From positions 4,650,001 to 4,714,000 of the forward strand of contig OZ244139.1 of NCBI GenBank assembly GCA_965216205.1: DNA of 64,000 nucleotides, read 5' to 3'. How positions within the stretch are numbered: position 1 is the first letter of the stretch; each line of letters starts with the position of its first letter. The notes below the pieces were generated by a model, which worked only from the letters and a program-made list of their open reading frames with translations, had not been told where the DNA came from and did no database searches. Positions 22,042 through 29,908 of the stretch are shown here, in pieces. The stretch is from CADEDH01 sp965216205. Lineage in GTDB: Bacteria; Actinomycetota; Acidimicrobiia; Acidimicrobiales; SZUA-35. The position numbers and the translations under genes were made by a program.

Positions 22042-23166
22042 TCACGGGTGCACCTGGTCGCCGAGGACCATGACGTCGGCCTTCTGGAGCTCCTTGATGG
22101 TCGGATAGCCGAGGGTGGCCATGGCCCGGCGGAGGCCACCGAAGATGTTGAGTCGGCCGTCGGCCTCGGCGGCTGGGCCGAGGAGGAGTTGCTGGAGGGG
22201 GGCGATCTGCTCCACCGCCACCCGGCGACCCTGCGGCAGCTCCGGATGCACCACCGATGCCGGCCAATGCCAGCCCCGTCCGGGCGCCTCCTGGGCCGCG
22301 GCCAGCGCGGATCCCATCATCACGGCGTCGGCGCCGCAGGCGATCGCTTTCGCGATCTGGCCACCGGTTCGGAATCCACCGTCGGCGATCACCTGCACGT
22401 AGACGCCGGTCTCGTCGAGGTGGCGCATCCTGGCCGCTCGCACGTCGGCGATGGCGGTGGCCATGCCGGAGCCGATCCCGATCACGTCGCCGGTCGTGGC
22501 GGTGCTGCCACCGTCGACCCCGACGAGCACGCCAGCGGCTCCGGTGCGCATGAGGTGGAGGGCCGCCGGGTAACTCACGCAGCCCCCGACGATGACGGGC
22601 GTCTCCAGCTCCCGGACGAACTCCTTGAGGTTGAGGGGCTGCTCCTCCTCCTTGGCCGTGTGCTCGGCCGAGATCACGGTGCCGCGGATGAGGAGCAGGT
22701 CGAGCTCGGCCCGCAGGAGCGTGCTGGCGAGATCGGCGACGTGCCTCGGCGACACCGCGCCGGCGGCGATGACCCCGGCGGCATGGATCTCGGCGACCCG
22801 CTTGACGATGAGGTCGGGGTCGGTCGGGGTCTCGTAGAGCTGGCGAAGGCGAGCGACGGCGGCTTCGGGGTCGAGGTCGGCCAGCTCCGCGAGTCTCTCG
22901 CCGGCGTCGTCGTGGCGGGTCCAGAGCCCCTCGAGGTCGAGCACGGCGAGGCCGCCGAGCTGGCCGATGGCGGCGGCGGTGGCCGGGCTGGTCACCGAGT
23001 CCATCGCAGAGGCGAGGAACGGGAGGTCGAGCCGGTAGGCGTCGATCTGCCACGACAGGTCGACGAGGTCGGCGTCGGTCGTGGGGCGGCACGGGAGCAG
23101 CCGGAGCTCGTCCAACCCGTAGGCACGACGGCCCGCCTTCCCCATTCCGATCTCGATGTCGACCAC
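22042..23166 (-). CDS. guaB3: GuaB3-family IMP dehydrogenase-related protein
   Basis: A 374-residue TIM-barrel protein of the GuaB3 group, without the CBS domains of canonical IMPDH. N-terminal IEIGMGKAGRRAYGLDEL and the barrel segments LASAMDSVTSP, VIVGGCVSYPAALHLM and ADGGFRTGGQIAKAIACGAD are family hallmarks. In canonical IMPDH the catalytic loop carries GSICTT; the aligned segment here is GGSTATT, so the usual Cys position is Ala. GuaB3 proteins have been reported with IMPDH-type activity in some lineages, but that is uncertain for this sequence. It lies upstream of guaA on the same strand, as in other actinobacteria, but without guaB beside it. Confidence 0.88.
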   Translation of the reverse strand: MVDIEIGMGKAGRRAYGLDELRLLPCRPTTDADLVDLSWQIDAYRLDLPFLASAMDSVTSPATAAAIGQLGGLAVLDLEGLWTRHDDAGERLAELADLDPEAAVARLRQLYETPTDPDLIVKRVAEIHAAGVIAAGAVSPRHVADLASTLLRAELDLLLIRGTVISAEHTAKEEEQPLNLKEFVRELETPVIVGGCVSYPAALHLMRTGAAGVLVGVDGGSTATTGDVIGIGSGMATAIADVRAARMRHLDETGVYVQVIADGGFRTGGQIAKAIACGADAVMMGSALAAAQEAPGRGWHWPASVVHPELPQGRRVAVEQIAPLQQLLLGPAAEADGRLNIFGGLRRAMATLGYPTIKELQKADVMVLGDQVHP

Positions 23167-23255
23167 CGCGCCCCTCCCCAGAGAGAAAGAACCAGACTAG
23201 CGGGACTCGACGACCGGCCGGTGGGACAGCCCTCGTCGGCCCGTCGCCTCCCGCT

Positions 23256-23380
23256 CCACCACCCGCCGCCCACGCCCGATGGCGGCCCCAAGCCTCACCC
23301 ACGACGCCCACAACCGCCACCACCCGCCGCCCACGCCCGATGGCGGCCCCAAGCCTCACCCACGACGCCCACAACCGCCA
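23256..23380. repeat. 61-bp tandem repeat, two copies
   Basis: Bases 23256-23316 are repeated exactly at 23317-23377, with three further matching bases. The unit contains CCCGATGGCGGCCCCAAGCC. The repeat lies in the 266-bp non-coding stretch between the ycaQ-like gene end and the guaB3 start, so it is in the probable leader/promoter region of guaB3-guaA. Nothing else was recognised in 23167-23432. Confidence 0.9.
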
Positions 23381-23432
23381 ACGCGGGGGTGCTGCTCGGC
23401 CGGGGCGGGCGGCGGGGTGCTGGCGGGCGTGG

Positions 23433-24614
23433 CTACAGGGAGGCGGCGAGGCGGGGGGCGAGGTCGCCGTTGGGTTCGACGGCCACGTCGTCGAGATCGA
23501 GCCAGTCGGCCATCTCCACCAGTGCGTCGGCGAGGGCAGAGGAGACCCGGGGCAGGTCGACGTCAGGCTCGGCGAACGAGCCACGCACGAGGAGCGTCCG
23601 TGAGGCCCGGTCGGCCTTGAGGTCGACCCGGGCCACGAGCTCGTCGTCGAGGAGGAACGGCAAAACGTAGTAGCCGTGGACCCGCTTCTCGGCCGGCACG
23701 TAGATCTCGATGCGGTACCGGAACCCGAAGAGCCGCTCGGCCCTCGGCCGGAACCAGACCACCGGGTCGAACGGGCTCAGCAGTGCCCGCCCGGTGATCC
23801 GGCGGGGGCGGGTGGCGGCGGGATGGAGGAAGGCCGGCTCCGACCAGCCTTCGACCTCGACCGGCTCCAGCTCCCCGTCAGCCACCAGCTCGGCCAGGAT
23901 CGGGCGGGCCACCGGCATCCTGATCCGGAAGTAGTCGGCGATGTCGGTGGCAGTGCCGATGCCGTGGCTCCGAGCGCCGAGGAGCAGCAACCGCCGCTGG
24001 GCCTCGGCGTCCGACGGTGTCTCGGCGGCCAGCACGTCGGGGTGGATGACCCGCTCGGGGAGGTCGTAGGAGGAGACGAACATCTTGTCGCGGTCGGCGA
24101 TGGCGAGCCGACCGGTGTAGCCGAGCCAGTCGAGTGCGATCTTTCCCTTCGACCGACCCCACCACGGCCCGGTCCGCTCCCCCGGATCGCTGAGCTGCTT
24201 GATCGTGAGCGGACCTCGCTCGGCGATCTCGTCGATGACCGACTGCAGATAGTCGCCGTGGTCCCGCTCCAACTCCTCGGCTCGACGCCAATGGGCGGTC
24301 TGCATCCGCCATCGAAGCAGGGGGTGGAGCGCCTGTGACGTGATCGACGCCTCGTGGCCGATGTACTCGAAGTTCCTGCCGGATCGGTAGAGGAAGCGGT
24401 CGAGGCGGTCGCGATCGTACGGACCGAGTCGAGCCAGGATCGGGAGGTAGTGGCTCCGGCTGATCACGTTGACCGAGTCGAGCTGGAGGATCGTCATCCG
24501 GTCGAGCGCCCGCTGGAAGTGACGGGCGGTGCAGGCACCGGTGGGTGCCTTGTCGTTGAAGCCCTGGGCGCCGAGCGCGATACGACGGGCGGCGGCGATC
24601 GTTACCCGTTTCAT
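23433..24614 (-). CDS. YcaQ-family winged-helix DNA glycosylase (crosslink repair type)
   Basis: A 393-residue protein with the HTH_42 winged-helix domains of the YcaQ/AlkX family, DNA glycosylases that open interstrand crosslinks. Recognisable segments are LQLDSVNVISRSHYLPILARLG, the YIGHEASI stretch with its conserved His-Glu, RGPLTIKQLSD, LSPFDPVVWFRPR and the C-terminal RVHGYYVLPFLL. The start ATG 24614 (MKRVTIAAARRIAL) is chosen over a far-upstream in-frame ATG because the preceding 110 codons are not protein-like. A 55-codon conserved gene lies immediately upstream on the same strand. Confidence 0.87.
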   Translation of the reverse strand: MKRVTIAAARRIALGAQGFNDKAPTGACTARHFQRALDRMTILQLDSVNVISRSHYLPILARLGPYDRDRLDRFLYRSGRNFEYIGHEASITSQALHPLLRWRMQTAHWRRAEELERDHGDYLQSVIDEIAERGPLTIKQLSDPGERTGPWWGRSKGKIALDWLGYTGRLAIADRDKMFVSSYDLPERVIHPDVLAAETPSDAEAQRRLLLLGARSHGIGTATDIADYFRIRMPVARPILAELVADGELEPVEVEGWSEPAFLHPAATRPRRITGRALLSPFDPVVWFRPRAERLFGFRYRIEIYVPAEKRVHGYYVLPFLLDDELVARVDLKADRASRTLLVRGSFAEPDVDLPRVSSALADALVEMADWLDLDDVAVEPNGDLAPRLAASL

Positions 24615-24642
24615 CGTCGGCGAGCTCGAGCCGTGCCGCTCG

Positions 24643-24810
24643 TCAGTTGCTGCCACCGTTGACGTCGACCGGTTCCTGCATCGCCTCGAGAACGTCGCGC
24701 AATCCGCCGTGCTTGAGGTTCTTGAGCACGGTGCCAGGGGTGGTGTCACCCCGCTCCCACTCCATCCAGTGGGCGAGGAGCTTTGCCGGGTCGGGAGGGG
24801 GCCTATCCAT
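24643..24810 (-). CDS. Conserved small actinobacterial protein (55 aa), unknown function
   Basis: A 55-residue acidic/helical protein, MDRPPPDPAKLLAHWMEW at the start and a LKHGGLRDVLEAM segment near the end. Similar short proteins with a DPAxLLxHWMEWERGxxxPG pattern are widespread in actinobacteria as hypothetical proteins; this is recognition from memory. ATG 24810 follows CCGTCC, a weak leader. It ends 28 bp before the YcaQ-like gene start on the same strand and may be co-transcribed with it. No function can be assigned. Confidence 0.7.
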   Translation of the reverse strand: MDRPPPDPAKLLAHWMEWERGDTTPGTVLKNLKHGGLRDVLEAMQEPVDVNGGSN

Positions 24811-24855
24811 GGACGGCAGGGTAGCGGCGGTCGATCGGGGCCTGGCTGTGTCAGG

Positions 24856-25629
24856 ATGAGCGGCGTGTTCCGCTCGTTTCTCGAACGCATCGGTCTCGGC
24901 GGCGACGGACCGGTTCGTGTGTCGGGTCTCCCGACCTCGTCGAACAAGGCGTCGTCGTTCCACCTCTACTGGGACGTGCCGCCGGAGCCGCTGGTCGAGG
25001 TGCGGGCCACGATCGAAGTGGTCGAGCCGCCGACGGTCGACCGGCTGTACTTCTGGGCGCTGCAGGCCAGCTTCGAGCGGGCGGGCGCCCAGAGGGGTGG
25101 CGCCCATTTCGGGTTGCAGTACCACCCCTCGTATCCGGCGGCCGGGGCGGTGAACTGGGGCGGGTATCACGCTGGGGGCGGTGAGCTGGACGGGTCGGTC
25201 TCGACGCTGCCCTCCGCGCTCGACAACGTCAACACCCGCACCTACCGGTGGGCGGCCGGGCGGCCCTACCGGTACCGGATCCACCGCTCGCCCGAGCGCG
25301 GATGGCGGGGCACGGTGACCGATCTCGAGTCGGGCGAGGAGACGGTCGTTCGCGATCTGTGGGTGGAGGGCGACCACCTGATCAGTCCGATGGTGTGGAC
25401 CGAGGCGTTCGCCGACTGCGGCGACCCTGCAGCGTCGGTGCTGTGGCGAGACCTGGAGGCGGACACGATGGCTGGCGTGACCCACCACGTGAGCGCCGTG
25501 CGGGTCAACTACCAGAGCCACGCCGACGGCGGGTGCACCAACACGAACGTGGCGGCCACCGAGAACGGGTGGCTGCAGCGAACCGGTACCGAACGCGTGA
25601 CCCCGATCGGGACCACCCTCCGGATCTGA
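24856..25629 (+). CDS. Conserved hypothetical protein
   Basis: A 257-residue soluble protein from ATG 24856 (MSGVFRSFLERIGLGG). It is rich in Gly, Trp, Tyr and His, with FGLQYHPSYP, VNWGGYHAGGG and YRWAAGRPYRYR, suggesting a beta-sandwich, lectin- or glycosidase-like fold, but no catalytic motif is recognisable. No signal peptide is present. It is divergent from the 55-residue gene with 45 bp between starts. It ends just before the second copy of the dispersed 46-bp element. Confidence 0.65.
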   Translation: MSGVFRSFLERIGLGGDGPVRVSGLPTSSNKASSFHLYWDVPPEPLVEVRATIEVVEPPTVDRLYFWALQASFERAGAQRGGAHFGLQYHPSYPAAGAVNWGGYHAGGGELDGSVSTLPSALDNVNTRTYRWAAGRPYRYRIHRSPERGWRGTVTDLESGEETVVRDLWVEGDHLISPMVWTEAFADCGDPAASVLWRDLEADTMAGVTHHVSAVRVNYQSHADGGCTNTNVAATENGWLQRTGTERVTPIGTTLRI

Positions 25630-25648
25630 GCAGTTCGTTCCGGAACTG

Positions 25649-25704
25649 CGTGGAGTTTGCAGCGGCTCCCGCTGTCAATCACACAAATTTCGGGGGGTGT
25701 CCTG
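25649..25704. repeat. Dispersed intergenic element, copy 2
   Basis: This is the reverse-oriented counterpart of 5482-5527. Bases 25649-25677 are identical to the complement of 5499-5527, and the flank continues to 25694 with three mismatches. The right end, AATTTCGGGGGGTGTCCT, matches the right end of copy 1 in the same orientation, so the core looks inverted relative to its end. It sits between a hypothetical gene and the groEL 3' end. The rest of 25630-25796 has no other recognisable feature. Confidence 0.7.
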
Positions 25705-25796
25705 TGGACGCGACGAGGGTCGGTCCGCCGTAGCGGACCGACCCTCGGTGCAGAGCAGTTGCCCTCAGCGACAGACTTCGTCGCCGAGGAGGCGGA

Positions 25797-27437
25797 TCAC
25801 ATCATCCCGCCCATGCCGCCCATGCCGCCCATGTCGGGCATGGCCGGGGCCGCGCCCTCCTCTTCGGGCTTGTCGGCGACGAGCGACTCGGTGGTGAGGA
25901 CGAGCGCCGCGATCGACGCTGCATTCTGCAGGGCGGCCCGGGTGACCTTCGCGGGATCGGTGATGCCCGAGGCCATGAGGTCCTCGATCACACCGGTGGC
26001 CGCGTTGAGACCCTTGGTGCCCTTCTCCTCCTCGACCCGCTGGACCCAGATGGCGCCTTCGAGACCGGCGTTCTCCGCGATGAGGCGGGCCGGGGCCTCG
26101 AGGGCACGGAGCACCGAGCGAGCGCCGGTGGCCTCGTCACCTTCGAGGTTCTTGATCGACGCCTCGACGGCGGGGCGGGCCCGGAGCAGGGCGGTGCCGC
26201 CACCGGCGACCACACCTTCCTCCAGCGCGGCCCGGGTGGCCGACAGCGCATCCTCGATGCGGTGCTTCTTCTCCTTGAGCTCCACCTCGGTGGCGGCGCC
26301 GACCTTGACGACGGCAACGCCGCCGGCCAGCTTGGCCAGCCGCTCCTGGAGCTTCTCCCGATCCCAGTCGGAGTCGGTGTTGTCGATCTCGGCCTTGATC
26401 TGGTTGACCCGGCCGTCGACGTCGGCCTTGTCGCCGGCGCCCTCCACGATGGTCGTGTCGTCCTTGGTGACGATGACCTTGCGGGCGGTGCCGAGCATCG
26501 ACAGGTCGACGGCGTCGAGCTTGAGGCCGACCTCTTCGGAGATGACCTGACCACCAGTGAGGATCGCCATGTCCTGGAGCATCGCCTTGCGGCGCTCGCC
26601 GAACCCGGGAGCCTTGACCGAGACCGAGGCGAACGTGCCGCGGATCTTGTTCACGACGAGCGTGGCCAGGGCCTCACCCTCGATGTCCTCGGCGATGATG
26701 ACCAGCTGCTTGCCGGCCTGCATCACCTTCTCCAGCACCGGCAGGAGATCCTGGACGGAGGAGATCTTGCCCTGGTTGAGGAGGATGTAGGGATCCTCGA
26801 GCACCGCTTCCTGGCGCTCGGCATCGGTCACGAAGTAGGGGGAGATGAAGCCCTTGTCGAACTGCATGCCCTCGGTGAACTCGAGCTCGAGCCCGAAGGT
26901 GTTCGACTCCTCGATCGTGACGACCCCGTCCTTGCCGACCTTGTCGATCGCGTCGGCCAGGACCTCGCCGACGCTGTTGTCGGCGGCGGAGATGGCGGCG
27001 ACCTGGGCGATCTCGGTCTTGTCGTCGATCTCCTTGGACTGCTTGGCGATCTCGGCGACGGCCACCTCGACCGCAGCCTCGATGCCGCGCTTCAGGCCCA
27101 TCGGGTTGGCGCCGGCGGCCACGTTGCGGAGGCCTTCCTTGATCAGCGACTGGGCCAGCACGGTGGCCGTGGTGGTGCCGTCACCGGCGACGTCGTTGGT
27201 CTTGGTCGCCACTTCCTTGACGAGCTGGGCACCCATGTTCTCGAACGGGTCGTCGAGCTCGATCTCTCGAGCGATCGACACGCCGTCGTTGGTGATGGTG
27301 GGTGCGCCGAACTTCTTGTCGAGGACCACGTTGCGACCCTTGGGACCGATCGTGACCTTGACGGCGTCAGCCAGCTTGTTCACGCCGCTCTCGAGGGAGC
27401 GTCGTGCTTCTTCGTCGAATTTGAGAATCTTTGGCAT
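25797..27437 (-). CDS. groL: 60 kDa chaperonin GroEL
   Basis: A 546-residue chaperonin subunit that assembles into double heptamers and folds proteins with GroES. It shows MPKILKFDEEARRSLESGVN, the ATP-binding GPKGRNVVLD and AGDGTTTATVLAQ, the AAVEEG-like EEGVVAGGGTALL, and ends with the flexible MPDMGGMGGMGGMM tail. Gly-Met tails mark the principal GroEL rather than the His-rich paralog. It lies 59 bp downstream of groES in the same operon, under the CIRCE operator at 27804-27830. Confidence 0.98.
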   Translation of the reverse strand: MPKILKFDEEARRSLESGVNKLADAVKVTIGPKGRNVVLDKKFGAPTITNDGVSIAREIELDDPFENMGAQLVKEVATKTNDVAGDGTTTATVLAQSLIKEGLRNVAAGANPMGLKRGIEAAVEVAVAEIAKQSKEIDDKTEIAQVAAISAADNSVGEVLADAIDKVGKDGVVTIEESNTFGLELEFTEGMQFDKGFISPYFVTDAERQEAVLEDPYILLNQGKISSVQDLLPVLEKVMQAGKQLVIIAEDIEGEALATLVVNKIRGTFASVSVKAPGFGERRKAMLQDMAILTGGQVISEEVGLKLDAVDLSMLGTARKVIVTKDDTTIVEGAGDKADVDGRVNQIKAEIDNTDSDWDREKLQERLAKLAGGVAVVKVGAATEVELKEKKHRIEDALSATRAALEEGVVAGGGTALLRARPAVEASIKNLEGDEATGARSVLRALEAPARLIAENAGLEGAIWVQRVEEEKGTKGLNAATGVIEDLMASGITDPAKVTRAALQNAASIAALVLTTESLVADKPEEEGAAPAMPDMGGMGGMGGMM

Positions 27438-27496
27438 GTGCTACCTCTTGTTCAGCTTGTTCGGCGATGCAGCGGCACCGCGTGCGTGCTGGTTTG

Positions 27497-27784
27497 CTAC
27501 TTGACGATCGCGAGGACGTCGCGGGCGGACAGGATCAGCAGGTCGTCACCTTCGATGGTGATCTCCGTGCCGCCGTACTTCGAGTACACGACGGTGTCAC
27601 CGGTGCTGACATCCATGGGGATGACCTCACCGCTATCGGCCCGGCGGCCACCACCGACAGCGAGCACCTCGCCCTGCTGCGGCTTCTCCTTGGCGGTATC
27701 GGGGATGACAAGACCGCTGGCCGTGGTGGCCTCGGCGTCGTTCGGCTTCACGACAATACGGTCTTCGAGTGGTTGAAGGTTCAT
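27497..27784 (-). CDS. groES: 10 kDa co-chaperonin GroES
   Basis: A 95-residue GroES starting MNLQPLEDRIVVKPNDAEAT, with the mobile-loop region SGLVIPDTAKEKPQQGEVLA and the KYGGTEITIEGDDLLIL core. It caps GroEL rings during folding. It is the first gene of the groES-groEL operon. ATG 27784 lies 20 bp downstream of a perfect CIRCE element on the same strand, so HrcA repression is expected. Confidence 0.98.
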   Translation of the reverse strand: MNLQPLEDRIVVKPNDAEATTASGLVIPDTAKEKPQQGEVLAVGGGRRADSGEVIPMDVSTGDTVVYSKYGGTEITIEGDDLLILSARDVLAIVK

Positions 27785-27803
27785 GCAAAGCTCCGTTTGG
27801 GCG

Positions 27804-27830
27804 TTAGCACTCTCATTGGACGAGTGCTAA
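27804..27830 (-). promoter_or_regulatory. CIRCE operator (HrcA binding site)
   Basis: A perfect consensus inverted repeat: TTAGCACTC (27804-27812), a 9-bp spacer (27813-27821) and GAGTGCTAA (27822-27830). It stands directly upstream of groES, the standard place for HrcA-mediated heat-shock control. hrcA itself is not in the window. Confidence 0.97.
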
Positions 27831-27999
27831 TGGTAAGGCCGCCGTCGGTGAAGGCCAACCCGTTCGCGACGGCATCCGGAAACGATTCGATCGGACCCGT
27901 TCACGCACGTCCTACCGTTTCGGTCACCGGAACCGAACATGAGGGTCGCGGGGGTCGGCGAGGGCACTCGGCGGTACCTCGGCGCGGTCGACTCCCGTC

Positions 28000-28704
28000 A
28001 TGCTCGATCGACTCGAACGACGATGGCGCCGGTGGGCAGCCACCGCCGATGCACGCCGCCAGCTCGCTCGCTGGGCTGCCGCCCACCCGGCGCTCGATGG
28101 CTGGACGATCGTCGACCTCGACGCACCCCGCTCCTCACCCCGTACCGATGCGATGCAGGCGGCGCTGGTCGAGCTCGCCCAGTCCGGCGACCACGCGGCG
28201 ATGCTCACGCTGCTCAACCAGCTCCGACCCGGTCTGTGGTGCCTCGCCCGGCACGGACGGTGGGCCGTTCGAGATGGCCCGGTCCCGGGGCCTGACGACG
28301 TCGTGGCCGTGGCGTGCGAACGGGTGCTGCTCCATCCGCTCGATCGACGGCCGAGGTCGATCGCGGCCAACATCGTGCTCGACACGCGGCAGCGGCTCTG
28401 CCGGTCGAGACGGGCCCGGGTGACCCACCCGCTCGTTGCGTGCACCGCCCCGGCGGTCGACGAGCCGGAGGTGAGGAGCACCGACCTCGATCTCCTCGAA
28501 CGCCTGGCGTGCGCGCTCCACGCAACGGGTGCCGATCCGCGGTCACGCCGGTTGTCGGCCGAGGTGGCCTACCGGGCATGGATCCTGGACGAGTCGGCAC
28601 CGACGATCGCCGCCTCGGTCGGCCTCCGACCCGACGCCGTCCGGGCCCGACTCTCCCGGATCCGCGCCGCGGTGCGAGCCGCGACGCCGCCTACCGAAGA
28701 ATGA
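28000..28704 (+). CDS. Hypothetical protein with sigma-factor-like C-terminal helix-turn-helix
   Basis: A 234-residue Arg/Ala-rich protein (MLDRLERRWRRWAATADARR). Its last 60 residues, with AEVAYRAWILDESAPTIAAS and LRPDAVRARLSRIRAAV, resemble sigma region 4 or a related helix-turn-helix. The middle part (VPGPDDVVAVACERVLL, IAANIVLDTRQRL) recalls the layout of divergent ECF-like proteins, but region 2 is not convincing. No anti-sigma gene is adjacent. ATG 28000 has no strong ribosome-binding site, so the start is uncertain. It is divergent from groES and converges with tsaD. Confidence 0.55.
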   Translation: MLDRLERRWRRWAATADARRQLARWAAAHPALDGWTIVDLDAPRSSPRTDAMQAALVELAQSGDHAAMLTLLNQLRPGLWCLARHGRWAVRDGPVPGPDDVVAVACERVLLHPLDRRPRSIAANIVLDTRQRLCRSRRARVTHPLVACTAPAVDEPEVRSTDLDLLERLACALHATGADPRSRRLSAEVAYRAWILDESAPTIAASVGLRPDAVRARLSRIRAAVRAATPPTEE

Positions 28705-28731
28705 CGGCCGACGGCCGACGGCAGATGACCG

Positions 28732-28773
28732 ACGACCGGCGGCTGACGACCGAAGGCTGACGACCGGCGGCTG
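28732..28773. repeat. Triple 14-bp tandem repeat
   Basis: Three consecutive copies of ACGACCGGCGGCTG (28732-28745, 28746-28759 with two substitutions, 28760-28773) lie between the convergent ends of the sigma-like gene and tsaD. A shorter CCGACGG duplication precedes them. This is probably slippage-generated; no function is evident. Confidence 0.75.
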
Positions 28774-28804
28774 CCAGCGCTCGGGGTGGCCTGACGCGAG
28801 CGGG

Positions 28805-29908
28805 TCAGGCGGTGGGGACGAGTGGGAGAACGGGGTGGGCGCCGCCGTCGAGCGAGGTGGGACCGGTGGCGGCCAGGCGCCAGTGGGCGGCGGCGGCGAT
28901 CATCGCCGCGTTGTCGGTGCAGAACGCCCGATCGGGCACGAGGGCGGCGAGCCCCGCTCGCTCGGCCTCCTCTGCGAACCGCTCCCGCAGGCGGGAGTTG
29001 GCGGCCACCCCGCCGCCGAGGGCCACCGACCGGGCACCCGTCTGCGCTGCCGCCCGCAGCACCTTGGTGACCAGGACGTCCACGACGGCCTCCTGGAACC
29101 CGGCGGCGAGATCGGCGTTGTCGGCGTCGGGATGGCGGCGCACGTAGTTGATGACGGCGGTCTTCATCCCGCTGAAGGAGAAGTCGAGGCCTTCGTCGAG
29201 CATGCCCCGGGGGAAGCGGATCGCCTCCCGGTCGCCGGTGGTGGCCAGGCGGTCGATGATCGGGCCGCCGGGGTACCCCAGCCCGAGGTATCGGGCGACC
29301 TTGTCGAACGCCTCGCCGGCGGCATCGTCGACGGTACTGCCGAGCATCCGGTACTCGCCGGGCCGGTCGACGGCGACGAGCATGGTGTGACCACCCGACA
29401 CCAGCAGCACGACCATCGGGAGCTCGATGCCGGGCCGTTCGAGGAACGTGGCGAACACGTGACCCTCGAGGTGATTCACCTCCACGTACGGGACATCCCA
29501 CGTGACCGCCAGCGCCTTGGCAGCGCTCACCCCCACCAGCAGCGCGCCGATCAGCCCGGGGCCGCAGGTGGCGGCGACCGCGTCGATCGCGCCCGGCGCA
29601 TCGGCGACCGCCATGCCGGCCGTCTCGAGCGCCTCGGCCACGACGGGCTCGAGCATGTCGAGGTGGGCCCGGCTCGCCACCTCCGGTACGACGCCGCCGA
29701 AGCGGGCGTGGGTCTCGACCTGTGACGACACCACGTTGGCCAGCACCGACAGCACGGGAACGCCTTCGGTAGCGCCGAGGTGATCCCCGCTGCCACCGGC
29801 CCGAACGCCGGTCACGGCGCCACTACCGCTGGTGGCTCCGGGGGCGGCGTCGACGATCGCGACCGACGTCTCGTCACAGCTCGTCTCGATCGCGAGGATC
29901 CGGGTCAT
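28805..29908 (-). CDS. tsaD: tRNA N6-adenosine threonylcarbamoyltransferase
   Basis: A 367-residue Kae1/TsaD that transfers threonylcarbamoyl to A37 of ANN-decoding tRNAs with TsaB and TsaE. It starts MTRILAIETSCDETSVAIV and shows the metal ligands in NHLEGHVFA, the ASKHA nucleotide segment VSGGHTMLV, DDAAGEAFDKVARYLGLGYP and GGGVAANSRLR. The N-terminal region carries an extra Gly/Ser/Ala stretch of about 25 residues (near 22-48) absent from typical members. Start ATG 29908 overlaps the rimI stop, whereas an in-frame extension upstream would run through rimI. It is the last gene of the tsaE-tsaB-rimI-tsaD operon. Confidence 0.96.
   Translation of the reverse strand: MTRILAIETSCDETSVAIVDAAPGATSGSGAVTGVRAGGSGDHLGATEGVPVLSVLANVVSSQVETHARFGGVVPEVASRAHLDMLEPVVAEALETAGMAVADAPGAIDAVAATCGPGLIGALLVGVSAAKALAVTWDVPYVEVNHLEGHVFATFLERPGIELPMVVLLVSGGHTMLVAVDRPGEYRMLGSTVDDAAGEAFDKVARYLGLGYPGGPIIDRLATTGDREAIRFPRGMLDEGLDFSFSGMKTAVINYVRRHPDADNADLAAGFQEAVVDVLVTKVLRAAAQTGARSVALGGGVAANSRLRERFAEEAERAGLAALVPDRAFCTDNAAMIAAAAHWRLAATGPTSLDGGAHPVLPLVPTA

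Noticed and set aside
23256..23380. CRISPR array at the 61-bp repeat
   Set aside because: There are only two directly adjacent units with no spacers and no cas genes nearby.
26262..27776. A 504-codon open frame opposite groEL and groES
   Set aside because: Antisense to two well-supported chaperonin genes; composition is that of a shadow frame.
27804..27830. Reading the CIRCE repeat as a transcription terminator
   Set aside because: It matches the HrcA operator consensus exactly and lies upstream of groES, not at a gene end.
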